A DNA stretch of 32,156 nucleotides, taken from contig CAMDVX010000006.1 of the NCBI GenBank assembly GCA_945877865.1, positions 1-32,156 of the forward strand. Direction: 5' to 3'. Of this stretch, positions 25,601-31,521 are shown piece by piece. Every line of letters begins with the position of its first letter. Positions within the stretch are counted from its first letter, which is position 1. The notes below the pieces were generated by a model. The model was given only the letters and a program-made list of their open reading frames with translations, had not been told where the DNA came from and made no database searches. Origin of the DNA: Bifidobacterium breve (GTDB lineage: Bacteria; Actinomycetota; Thermoleophilia; Gaiellales; F1-60-MAGs149). The position numbers and the translations under genes are program-made.

Positions 25601-25785
25601 TGGCAGATCGCATTCGCATCGAGCTTGCTCCAAACGATCGTCTGCGTCGCGTGCTTGAGCGGTTTGGCAGAGACATTGAGAGCGAGACGCTGTGTAGCGA
25701 GATCAGCGAGCCCGGCGATGTCAGCGGCGCCCAGTTCGAAGCGGATGACTGCGTGGCGACCGTCCGCGTCATCCGCGACCGCTGA
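22627..25785 (+). CDS. ileS: Isoleucyl-tRNA synthetase with swapped GVHH signature (IleRS2-like)
   Basis: 1052 aa. It charges tRNA-Ile with isoleucine. The class I catalytic core has GVHH (56-59) in place of HIGH and AMHKS (about 612-616) in place of KMSKS. The CP1 editing domain is present (TTTPWTLPANVAA at about 225; GTGVVHIAPGCGAEDF), as is a W-rich anticodon-binding region (DDVSAWYIRGSRARFW) and a long C-terminal extension (about 830-1052). The first and third signature residues are exchanged relative to HIGH, the arrangement known from IleRS2 enzymes that resist very high mupirocin. The GTG at 22627 is used; the track's 22597 start lies inside the promoter hexamer. Confidence 0.96.
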   Translation: MSYQPVTATPDHIALEHRVLALWEQEGTFEQLRAKNSGGAPFSFIDGPITANNPMGVHHAWGRSLKDLFQRHRAMRGHELRYQNGFDCQGLWVEVEVEKSLGLNSKQEIEEYGLDRFARACRDRVAEYSAVQTRQSKRLGQWMDWDRSYYTMTDPNIASIWHFLKVCDERGMLYRGNRPMVWCPRCGTSLSQHELIDSYRDRTHTTLHVRFPLVDAPEEAVVIWTTTPWTLPANVAAAVDPTAEYAAVRTSQGIDWVMAARVEDLFGAAAEIVRTAAGAELVGKAYRGPFDDLEAQAEVAHRVVAWDMVAADEGTGVVHIAPGCGAEDFELGKVEGLPVLVPVDEAGRFTEAYGWLAGQATDAAAAGIAEHLGKTGALVRAGSIDHRFPVCWRCGTDLIFRVVEEWFISAEPVRQAMIDAAATVTWVPEQYGKRMEDWLRNMGDWCISRKRYWGLPLPFYRTEAGEYTVIGSVEELRERAIDSLDGLEELHRPWIDGIRIRTDSGEVAERVTEVGDCWLDAGIVPFSTLGWGREAAVEGGYAEGAGVGLTRADLPDQAYWEKWFPADWISEMREQIRLWFYSQLFMSVVLVGRAPYRSVLGYEKLHDETGRAMHKSWGNAIWFDDAIEDMGADVMRWMYALQTPSQNMSFGYGPANEVRRRLLTLWNSYAFFVRYAEIDGFSPTWADAETGPPTASALDRWIVARIDETVAACDVALDAYWTPTYARAVESLIDDVSAWYIRGSRARFWRAENDGDKEAAFRTLWYCLVQLCRLAAPAMPFLAEELWQNLVRGQDAGAPSSVHLAGWPVAKPVDRAALDAMALAQTAISLGRAARAQSSLKLRQPLREAVVATPDAAARAAVEGLRDEIARELNVKSVRIADAVDELLDVEVVPNFRALGPRLGKDIPRVQQLLKAGDYQRVGDCVEVGGYTLGPDEIELRTRPREGFAVADEGGLAVAVDTELDDELADEGLARELIHFIQGERKSAGFEVADRIRIELAPNDRLRRVLERFGRDIESETLCSEISEPGDVSGAQFEADDCVATVRVIRDR

Positions 25786-25806
25786 GTCGAGCCCCTCGCC
25801 GGGCTG

Positions 25807-25839
25807 CGTGGGACACTTCCCACGATGACGGTGTCCCGC
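25807..25839 (+). promoter_or_regulatory. Two mutually exclusive hairpins around the pgsA start codon
   Basis: Hairpin 1 (CGTGGGA / TCCCACG, loop CACT, 25807-25824) ends just before the ATG. Hairpin 2 (GTGGGACAC / GTGTCCCGC with one G-U, 25808-25839) would enclose the ATG in its loop. They share the 5' arm, so only one can form. Hairpin 1 may also end ileS transcription. Confidence 0.5.
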
Positions 25840-26376
25840 CCGCTGCTGCACCACCTTCCTAACGCCCTCACGGTGGCGCGGCTGGCCGCGGTACCGACCT
25901 TCGCACTGCTCATGCTGCACGGTGGTTCCACCGGCTCGCCCATGGCAGCCGTGGTCTTCGCCTTCGCGGCCGTCACCGACCTATTAGACGGCGAGCTCTC
26001 CCGCCGCCTCAACGCCCAGACGCGTTTTGGTCGGGTGCTGGATCCCATCGCTGACCGGCTCCTGATCGACGTGGCGGTCGTCCTGCTCTGGCTTGATGGA
26101 CGCGTACCGCTGTGGCTGGTGCTGATCATCGTCGCGCGCGACCTCGCGCTCCTGCTGTCGCTCGCCTTCCACGCGGGGCGCAAGCACGGTGTGTACGTGA
26201 ACGTCGTTGGAAAGGCCGGTACCCTCGTGATGCTGTTTGGCCTCCTGCTGGCAATGGTCACGCCGGCCGGAGCGCTGGCTGCCGCCGTCGTGCTCTGGAC
26301 GGGCGTTCCACTGCTAGTGGCCGCCGGCGCCCTCTACGCCTACGACGTCCTGAGGCGGCGAGCGGGTGGCCTCTAA
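25825..26376 (+). CDS. pgsA: CDP-alcohol phosphatidyltransferase, PgsA-like
   Basis: 183 aa, integral membrane, about six helices. It probably makes phosphatidylglycerophosphate from CDP-diacylglycerol and glycerol-3-phosphate. The CDP-alcohol phosphotransferase signature D52-x2-D55G56-x2-(A)R60-x8-G69-x3-D73-x3-D77 is complete, except that the usual Ala59 is Ser. The ATG is 39 bp after the ileS stop, inside a potential hairpin switch. In actinobacteria a pgsA paralogue lies near garA and ftsR, and here too an FHA gene and a MerR gene follow. Related enzymes make phosphatidylinositol phosphate or cardiolipin, so the exact substrate is not certain. Confidence 0.85.
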   Translation: MTVSRPLLHHLPNALTVARLAAVPTFALLMLHGGSTGSPMAAVVFAFAAVTDLLDGELSRRLNAQTRFGRVLDPIADRLLIDVAVVLLWLDGRVPLWLVLIIVARDLALLLSLAFHAGRKHGVYVNVVGKAGTLVMLFGLLLAMVTPAGALAAAVVLWTGVPLLVAAGALYAYDVLRRRAGGL

Positions 26377-26467
26377 CCCTCAAGGCCAGATCGAGCGCAG
26401 CGGATTCGGTACCGAGACCGCCACCTGAACCCTCAACCAGCAGTGGACCCTTTAGGCGTGGTCGGTG

Positions 26468-26473
26468 TATGCT
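26468..26473 (+). promoter_or_regulatory. -10 box TATGCT for FHA-protein mRNA
   Basis: TATGCT, seven bases, then ATG at 26481. The 104-bp gap behind pgsA also contains a direct repeat AACCCTCAA (26375-26383 and 26428-26436). Confidence 0.55.
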
Positions 26474-26480
26474 GCCGCGT

Positions 26481-26918
26481 ATGTTCTGTCAGGAGTGTGG
26501 ATACCGTAATGCAGCCACCGCGCACTACTGCGCAAAGTGTGGGACGCTCCTCGGTGCCGACTCCGCCGAGGACACGGTTAACTACAGCGGTGACGCGGAT
26601 ACGGAAGAGGTTCCCACCGGGCACGCCCACCGACTCCCGGCGGTCGTATTTCGCACAGGTGGCCGTGCCGGCGAGCACCTCGCGCTGTCTGCCGGACGCG
26701 ACACCATTGGCCGCACCGGCGAGGCGACAATCCTCCTTGATGACGTGACGGTCTCCCGCAGGCATGCCGCGATCGAGCTGGAGCCAGACGGCCGCTACCT
26801 CGTCGATCTCGCAAGCCTCAACGGAACCTACGTCAATAATCGTCGCATCGAGCGAGCGCGCCTTCGCGATGGCGATGAGGTCCAAATCGGCAAGTTCAAA
26901 CTGACGTACCTCGAGTAG
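26481..26918 (+). CDS. Zinc-ribbon FHA-domain protein, GarA-like
   Basis: 145 aa. The N-terminus is a zinc ribbon (Cys3, Cys6, Cys17, Cys20). A Thr/Asp/Glu-rich linker follows (EDTVNYSGDADTEEVPTG, about 30-47). The FHA domain (about 53-145) has the conserved pThr-binding residues Gly77-Arg78, Ser92-Arg93-x-His95 and Asn114-Gly-Thr116. FHA proteins bind phosphothreonine. In actinobacteria GarA/OdhI, phosphorylated on an N-terminal Thr, switches 2-oxoglutarate metabolism. The neighbourhood (pgsA upstream, MerR downstream) matches the garA locus, but the zinc ribbon replaces GarA's usual N-terminal tail, so function is inferred. The MerR gene starts 5 bp later. Confidence 0.88.
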   Translation: MFCQECGYRNAATAHYCAKCGTLLGADSAEDTVNYSGDADTEEVPTGHAHRLPAVVFRTGGRAGEHLALSAGRDTIGRTGEATILLDDVTVSRRHAAIELEPDGRYLVDLASLNGTYVNNRRIERARLRDGDEVQIGKFKLTYLE

Positions 26919-26923
26919 GTGCG

Positions 26924-27601
26924 ATGGCGACGAACAGCGACGAGAAGCCACAGACGATCGGTGCGGTCTGCAAGGAGCTCAGGGCCGAGTTCGACGATGT
27001 GTCGATCTCGAAGATTCGGTACCTGGAGGACCAGCGGCTGCTCGTGCCCCTGCGCACCCAAGGTGGCTACCGCCTGTATCGGCGCGAGGATGTCGAGCGG
27101 CTGCGGACGATTCTCCGGCTTCAACGTGACGAGTTTCTGCCGCTGCGGGTGATTCGGCAGGAGATCGAGGGAACCGGCGTCGTGGCGCGTAGCCACGAGC
27201 GAAAGGCACGGCGGTACGCCCGGGCCGAGCTGCAGGAGGACGCGCGTCGCGTTGATCGAGCCGAGCTCCAGCGGGAGACCGGCGTCGACGATGTCGCGTT
27301 GGAGGAGCTTGAGGCCTATGGCATCGTCGCAGGGGACCAGGAGGGAGCCTTCGGCGAGAGCGAGATCGAGATCGTCCGCATCTGCCAGCGAATGGCTGAG
27401 TTCGGGCTCGGCCCGCGCCACGTGCGGCAGCTGCACAGCGGAATCCAGCGCGTGGCCGGGCTGCTTGAGCAGGTTCTGGCACCGGCGCTCAGATCGCGCA
27501 ACGCCGAGCGTAGGGAGCAGGGCCTCGACGAGCTCGCTCAGCTGGCCGGGCTCAGCGCAGAGCTGACTGAGCTGCTGCTGATTCGTGACGTGGACGTCTG
27601 A
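26924..27601 (+). CDS. MerR-family regulator, FtsR-like
   Basis: 225 aa. An N-terminal winged helix-turn-helix of the MerR type (about 10-85: TIGAVCKELR, SISKIRYLEDQRLLVP, GGYRLYRREDVERL) is followed by a charged helical linker and a second predicted helical domain (about 120-225). No metal-binding cysteines are seen in the effector part. The layout and the position directly after an FHA gene match FtsR/Rv1828-type regulators, which control cell-division gene ftsZ in some actinobacteria. It is the second gene of a two-gene unit with the FHA protein (5-bp gap). Confidence 0.82.
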   Translation: MATNSDEKPQTIGAVCKELRAEFDDVSISKIRYLEDQRLLVPLRTQGGYRLYRREDVERLRTILRLQRDEFLPLRVIRQEIEGTGVVARSHERKARRYARAELQEDARRVDRAELQRETGVDDVALEELEAYGIVAGDQEGAFGESEIEIVRICQRMAEFGLGPRHVRQLHSGIQRVAGLLEQVLAPALRSRNAERREQGLDELAQLAGLSAELTELLLIRDVDV

Positions 27602-27624
27602 TCGGGCCTGAGCCGCCGGTCGGC

Positions 27625-27630
27625 TAGGGT
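27625..27630 (+). promoter_or_regulatory. -10 box TAGGGT for leaderless apt mRNA
   Basis: TAGGGT, six bases, then ATG. A clean example of the local leaderless pattern. Confidence 0.65.
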
Positions 27631-27636
27631 GCGGAC

Positions 27637-28161
27637 ATGACTGATCTTCGCTCGCGCATTCTCGAGGTCGCCGACTTCCCCAAGCAGGGAATCCTCTTTC
27701 GCGACCTGCTGCCGCTGGTCTCGGAGCCGAAGGTCTTTCAGCAGGTCATCCAGGAGCTGAGCGATTTTGCGGCCCCCCTCCAGCCCAGCGTCGTGCTCGG
27801 CGCGGAGGCGCGAGGGTTTCTCTTCGGCCCAACGCTTGCGTTTGCGCTCGGCTGTGGCTTCGCCCCGGCACGGAAGCCGGGCAAGCTCCCTGGCGCGTTC
27901 TGGAGCGAGTCGTACGCGCTTGAGTACGGCAGCAACACGCTGGAGCTAGCGCACCTCGCGATCGAGCCGGGGGCCCGCGTGCTCATCCACGACGACCTGC
28001 TGGCAACGGGCGGCACGGCAGCGGCGGCCATTGCCCTCGTCAAGCAGGCAGGTGCCGAGGTGATTGGTGCCTGCTTCGTCGCGGAGCTCAAGGGCCTCGC
28101 TGGTCGGAGCCTGCTCGGCGACGTGCCAATCCTCTCGCTCGTGGAGTACGACGGCGCGTGA
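27637..28161 (+). CDS. apt: Adenine phosphoribosyltransferase
   Basis: 174 aa, cytosolic. It salvages adenine with PRPP to AMP. The type I phosphoribosyltransferase PRPP loop VLIHDDLLATGGTA is at 115-128, FPKQGILFRD is the typical N-terminus and GAEARGFLFG (55-64) the second conserved block. The start is confirmed by the TAGGGT-N6-ATG arrangement. The stop overlaps the GTG of the GNAT gene by 4 bp, so the two are translationally coupled. Confidence 0.96.
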   Translation: MTDLRSRILEVADFPKQGILFRDLLPLVSEPKVFQQVIQELSDFAAPLQPSVVLGAEARGFLFGPTLAFALGCGFAPARKPGKLPGAFWSESYALEYGSNTLELAHLAIEPGARVLIHDDLLATGGTAAAAIALVKQAGAEVIGACFVAELKGLAGRSLLGDVPILSLVEYDGA

Positions 28162-28601
28162 TTCGCCCGGCCGCCGGTGCGGACCTGACGAGCCTCGAGC
28201 TGCTGTGGTGCGACTATCGGGTTGAGGCCGCCGACGGGCGCTTGGCCGATCCGCTCGACTGGCGGCGCTGGATCATGCCGCGGATTGCTGCTGGAGACGT
28301 TCGCGTCGGCCTCGTCGACCGCATGGTGACCGCGTACGTCGCCTGGCAACGCCTCTCCGCGCGAGCGGGCACTACTGATCGCCAGCTGAGCATTCTGGAG
28401 CTCTACGTCCATCCCACTGGTCGGGGCCGGCGGATTGGCTCTGGGCTGCTCGCGCGGGCGATCGACGCTGCCCGGCAGCGTGGCTGCAGCGAGGTGCTCC
28501 TAGAGAGCAACGTCAGAGATGAGGCGGTCCAGGCGCTCGCCTGCCCGTTTGGATTCCACCTGCGCGATGACGTGTTGGTGCTCCCGCTGCGACTCGGCTG
28601 A
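28158..28601 (+). CDS. GNAT-family N-acetyltransferase
   Basis: 147 aa. The GNAT fold is visible: an N-terminal IRPAAGADLTSLELLW, then LSILELYVHPTGRGRRIGSGLLARAID, which holds the acetyl-CoA-binding V-x-x-x-x-R-x-x-G-x-G/S motif (Gly-Arg-Gly-Arg-Arg-Ile-Gly at about 90-97), and a last beta strand (CSEVLLESN). The substrate is unknown. Expression depends on apt. Its TGA directly abuts the stop codon of the convergent GH-like gene (TGATCA, zero spacing), so the 3' ends overlap. Confidence 0.85.
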   Translation: MIRPAAGADLTSLELLWCDYRVEAADGRLADPLDWRRWIMPRIAAGDVRVGLVDRMVTAYVAWQRLSARAGTTDRQLSILELYVHPTGRGRRIGSGLLARAIDAARQRGCSEVLLESNVRDEAVQALACPFGFHLRDDVLVLPLRLG

Positions 28602-29726
28602 TCAGGGTGGTGGCGTGGTGCCCGTCCACGTTGACCACGCCGGCTTAGCCGAGCCGAGGGATCCGGTCGCTGCCGCTCGGTACAGCCCTGCGGATGGAGC
28701 GGCCGTAGTGTCCTTCAGGCCACTCCAGATTGCGATGCCAACGCGCGGATTAGCCGCGGCGGCAAGGAATGCACCGACAGCGGCGGACTGGCTCCCGTCA
28801 GACAACCCGGCCTCTGCGGGGCCGGATGGGACGCCGTAGCCGGTCAGCCAGATCGTCTTGCCGCCGCCTGGCCAGTAGGTATCAATGGCCGTGACTACCG
28901 CGGTGAAGTCGGTCAAGGAAAGATTGGCGGGGTCGGCCGCCGCTTCGAGGCCGCTTGGAGGTGACAGGCGAAGACCGATGGCATCGAACGTGACGCGGGT
29001 CCGTGCTAGGCCACGCAGAAATTGCAGCGCCGGCGTGTCAACCGTGGCTGCAGCGTCCGTCCGCGACAGGCCACCCGATACGATCGTGGCGGAGTACCCA
29101 CCTGCCGCGGCGACGCCGGCGAGCTCTGCTTTAGCCGTGGTCAGCAGCAGCCGGTAGAGCCCCGGTGCCACGAGCCGGGTCGCGATCCGCTGCGGTCGGA
29201 GTGACGCTGCGAGATTTGGCTGTGGCCAAATCTCGAACTGCGAGGCTCGCGGAAGCGCCGGACTCCCGTAGGTGCCGCTGTAGCGCTCCGCCACGGCGAA
29301 CACGAAGTTTCGCCACGCCACGCGCTTCGGCATCCACGCCGGATCGCCCGGGCTTCCGCCTGCGCCGCCGTCGTTGCGGGCCCACTCGGGAGTGCCACCG
29401 ATCGACAGCAAGACAGCCGCTCCGTTGGTGGCAGCAGCAATCATCCGTCGATCGACTGAGCGCCAGTCATAGCCGACGCTGTTCGGATTGCGCGGGCTCC
29501 GTGGCGTCGTGGCGGCGATGGCGGGCCAGCGTACGTCAATGCGGACGACGGGCGCAGCCAGCGACGCCACGGTCGGATCCGGCGGAAGACCGATGGCACG
29601 CCACGCGCTCGTCCCTGCGTCGTCGAAGCCGTCATCGTAGACCTGACCCAGCGTGGCGGCCGATGCGGTTCCGCTGAACGCCGCGATGACGACGATGGTA
29701 AGCAGGTTCCTCAGGGCCGATCGCAC
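28602..29726 (-). CDS. Exported glycoside-hydrolase-like TIM-barrel protein lacking both catalytic Glu
   Basis: 374 aa from the GTG at 29726, with a signal peptide (MRSALRNLLTIVVIAAFSGT, cleaved near ASA-A at about residue 23). The mature part follows the clan-A glycosidase layout: VVRIDVRWPAIA, YDWRSVDRRMIAAA, FVFAVAERYSGTYG, FEIWPQPNL, FDAIGLRL, KTIWLTGYG and GIAIWSGLKD. In active relatives the fourth strand reads WNEPN and the seventh (L/V)TE. Here they read WPQPN (Gln169) and LTGYG (Gly296), so acid/base and nucleophile are both absent. It is probably a carbohydrate- or wall-binding pseudoenzyme. The track's 121-residue N-terminal extension runs across the promoter and is not real. Confidence 0.8.
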   Translation of the reverse strand: MRSALRNLLTIVVIAAFSGTASAATLGQVYDDGFDDAGTSAWRAIGLPPDPTVASLAAPVVRIDVRWPAIAATTPRSPRNPNSVGYDWRSVDRRMIAAATNGAAVLLSIGGTPEWARNDGGAGGSPGDPAWMPKRVAWRNFVFAVAERYSGTYGSPALPRASQFEIWPQPNLAASLRPQRIATRLVAPGLYRLLLTTAKAELAGVAAAGGYSATIVSGGLSRTDAAATVDTPALQFLRGLARTRVTFDAIGLRLSPPSGLEAAADPANLSLTDFTAVVTAIDTYWPGGGKTIWLTGYGVPSGPAEAGLSDGSQSAAVGAFLAAAANPRVGIAIWSGLKDTTAAPSAGLYRAAATGSLGSAKPAWSTWTGTTPPP

Positions 29727-29732
29727 TGCCTC

Positions 29733-29738
29733 ATGGTA
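29733..29738 (-). promoter_or_regulatory. -10 box TACCAT for the GH-like gene
   Basis: On the minus strand TACCAT, six bases, then GTG. It faces a matching box for the divergent gene; the hexamers are 33 bp apart. Confidence 0.55.
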
Positions 29739-29771
29739 CTCCGAACTGCTGGTCCCCGAACGATTCGTGCC

Positions 29772-29777
29772 TATCCT
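29772..29777 (+). promoter_or_regulatory. -10 box TATCCT for the transpeptidase fusion gene
   Basis: TATCCT, six bases, then GTG at 29784. The 57 bp between the two start codons hold two back-to-back leaderless promoters. Confidence 0.6.
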
Positions 29778-29783
29778 CCGATT

Positions 29784-31421
29784 GTGATTCGTATCGCTCC
29801 AGCCAGAGCAGCAGCCTCCGTGCTCGCGCTGATCATGCTGCTTGGGGTCGTCAGTGCCGCGAGCGCCAACCCCGCTCGCGTGCACGGCAGCAGGATCCTC
29901 GACGGCGCCGGTCATCCGCTGGCGCTGCGTGGCATCAGCTGGGGCGGGGCTCGCTTCGTGCCTGTGGCCGCCGACCAGCCACGTGCGTCCATCGACATCG
30001 CGGACGCAGAGCGAGCGTTCAACCAGATTCGGCGGCTTGGCGGCAACGCCGTGCGCGTCGACGTGTCGAGCGCCCTCAACAGCGACCAAGGCCGCCTGGC
30101 GCTGCAGCAGCTGCAGGTGCTCACGCGCACGCGGAAGCTGGTCCTCTTGATCGCGAACGTGCCGCTCAGCGACACCGACCAGACGGCGTGGCTCCAGACG
30201 ATCGCCGGCTGGCTGGAAGGCAAGGAGAACGTCTGGTACCTACCCGAGGTGGATCCAGGGTGCTCGTTGCTCCAGACGGGCACCACGTGCGACGACGCGA
30301 CCAGCTGGGCGAGCTCGCAGGGCCGCAACATCGATGCTCTGCGCGGCGCTGGCGTCGAGACGCCCATCGTGGTCAACCTCCCGAACTCCTCGCAGACCGT
30401 GACGAAGCAGCTTGCGGCTCGGCTCGACCGCCGCAACGTGATCTTCGCAATTCATCCTCAACCCGGTCAGAGCCCACAGTTCACGAGCGCCGATGGACGC
30501 GCGCTGACAGCGACGCTTGCCGCGGTTGCCACGCAGGTTCCCGTGGTGCTCGACGACGTCGCGCGGGTGTCGACGGTGGTCGATCGGCCCACGGACAGCA
30601 CCCCCGGCGGAGTCGCCACAGCGCTGACGTGCGATCGGCTGCTGTGGGCGCAGGGTCTGCAGGATTGGCTGACGGGCTGGGTAGTCGCCGGCCCGGGCGA
30701 CGGCGCCGTGATCTCTGGCTGGGACAGCGGCACGCGCGATGACCTCAGCCGAGGGCGTGGCCTGTCGGCTTGGGGAAGCGCGGTGGCGAGCGGGTATCTT
30801 GCCGTCGGCTTCCGCGCGGCCTCCGGCCGCAATCCGCGCTCGGGCTTTCTTGGCGCGTTCCAGACAGGTGATCACGGGGTTGGTGTTCGACGGCTGCAAC
30901 GTGCGCTGCAGGAGCTAGGCATCCTCGACGGGCAGTACGTCAACGGCCTCTACGGTGATGCCACCTGGCAGGCCGTCGTCGGCTTCCAAGGCTACTCCGG
31001 CCTGGAGCGCACCGGGTTGGCCACTGCAGAGCTGGTGGCACAGATCCTCAGTGCAAAGCCTCCGACGCCGCAGCAGGGCGGGCCTGCTCACGTTGAGGTC
31101 GACATCACGCGGCAGGTGCTGCTGCTTGTCGATACGGGTGGGCGGGTCGTGCGCACGGTCCACGTCAGCACGGGTGCTACGGACAACACGCCGGACGGCG
31201 AGTTTCGCGTGTTCAGGAAGGAGCTGATGAGCTGGGACTACGCGTTCCACTTCTACCTGCCGTACGCCTCGTACTTCCACGGCGGCTTCGCCATGCACGA
31301 GTTTCCTGATGTGCCCGAGTATCCAGCGTCACATGGCTGCGTGCGGATTGCGTGGAGCGACTCCAAAGCGGTCTACGACTTCGCCGGCTATGGCATGTCG
31401 ATCTTTCTCTATCACTCGTGA
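29784..31421 (+). CDS. Exported GH5-like / peptidoglycan-binding / L,D-transpeptidase fusion
   Basis: 545 aa from the GTG at 29784. Signal peptide (about 1-28, LALIMLLGVVSAASA). Residues about 30-345 resemble a GH5 cellulase-fold barrel (ILDGAGHPLALRGISWGG, QIRRLGGNAVRV), but the usual NEP reads PEV (Glu155 may be the acid/base) and the nucleophile strand ends in VVLDDVA (Asp257/258). A PG_binding_1 domain follows (about 360-425, GVGVRRLQRALQELGI), then a YkuD L,D-transpeptidase (about 436-544) with the complete HGCVRI active site (His517, Cys519). It should cross-link or modify peptidoglycan outside the membrane. The YkuD part looks active and the barrel degenerate. Confidence 0.88.
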   Translation: MIRIAPARAAASVLALIMLLGVVSAASANPARVHGSRILDGAGHPLALRGISWGGARFVPVAADQPRASIDIADAERAFNQIRRLGGNAVRVDVSSALNSDQGRLALQQLQVLTRTRKLVLLIANVPLSDTDQTAWLQTIAGWLEGKENVWYLPEVDPGCSLLQTGTTCDDATSWASSQGRNIDALRGAGVETPIVVNLPNSSQTVTKQLAARLDRRNVIFAIHPQPGQSPQFTSADGRALTATLAAVATQVPVVLDDVARVSTVVDRPTDSTPGGVATALTCDRLLWAQGLQDWLTGWVVAGPGDGAVISGWDSGTRDDLSRGRGLSAWGSAVASGYLAVGFRAASGRNPRSGFLGAFQTGDHGVGVRRLQRALQELGILDGQYVNGLYGDATWQAVVGFQGYSGLERTGLATAELVAQILSAKPPTPQQGGPAHVEVDITRQVLLLVDTGGRVVRTVHVSTGATDNTPDGEFRVFRKELMSWDYAFHFYLPYASYFHGGFAMHEFPDVPEYPASHGCVRIAWSDSKAVYDFAGYGMSIFLYHS

Positions 31422-31521
31422 CCGCTCGCAGGGTTAGCGCGAGGGGATCGGCCTGCGGAACGCCTCGCTCAGCCCGTCGTTGCACGCTCTTGGCCAGCCA
31501 ATCCACGCGCTCAGCGCCAAG
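31422..31521. other. 100-bp convergent intergenic region
   Basis: This stretch separates the transpeptidase-fusion and dnaE2 stops. An imperfect stem GCGAGG/CCTCGC near 31440-31470 could act as a terminator, but it is weak and lacks a T-tract. Confidence 0.3.

Noticed and set aside
24712-25920. 402-aa minus-strand ORF opposite ileS
   Set aside because: It overlaps ileS and pgsA; long antisense ORFs are expected in GC-rich coding DNA. No motif was seen.
26375-26436. Direct repeat AACCCTCAA as an operator for the FHA gene
   Set aside because: Nine bases twice within 60 bp is noted in the promoter entry, but there is no symmetry or link to the -10 box to support an operator call.
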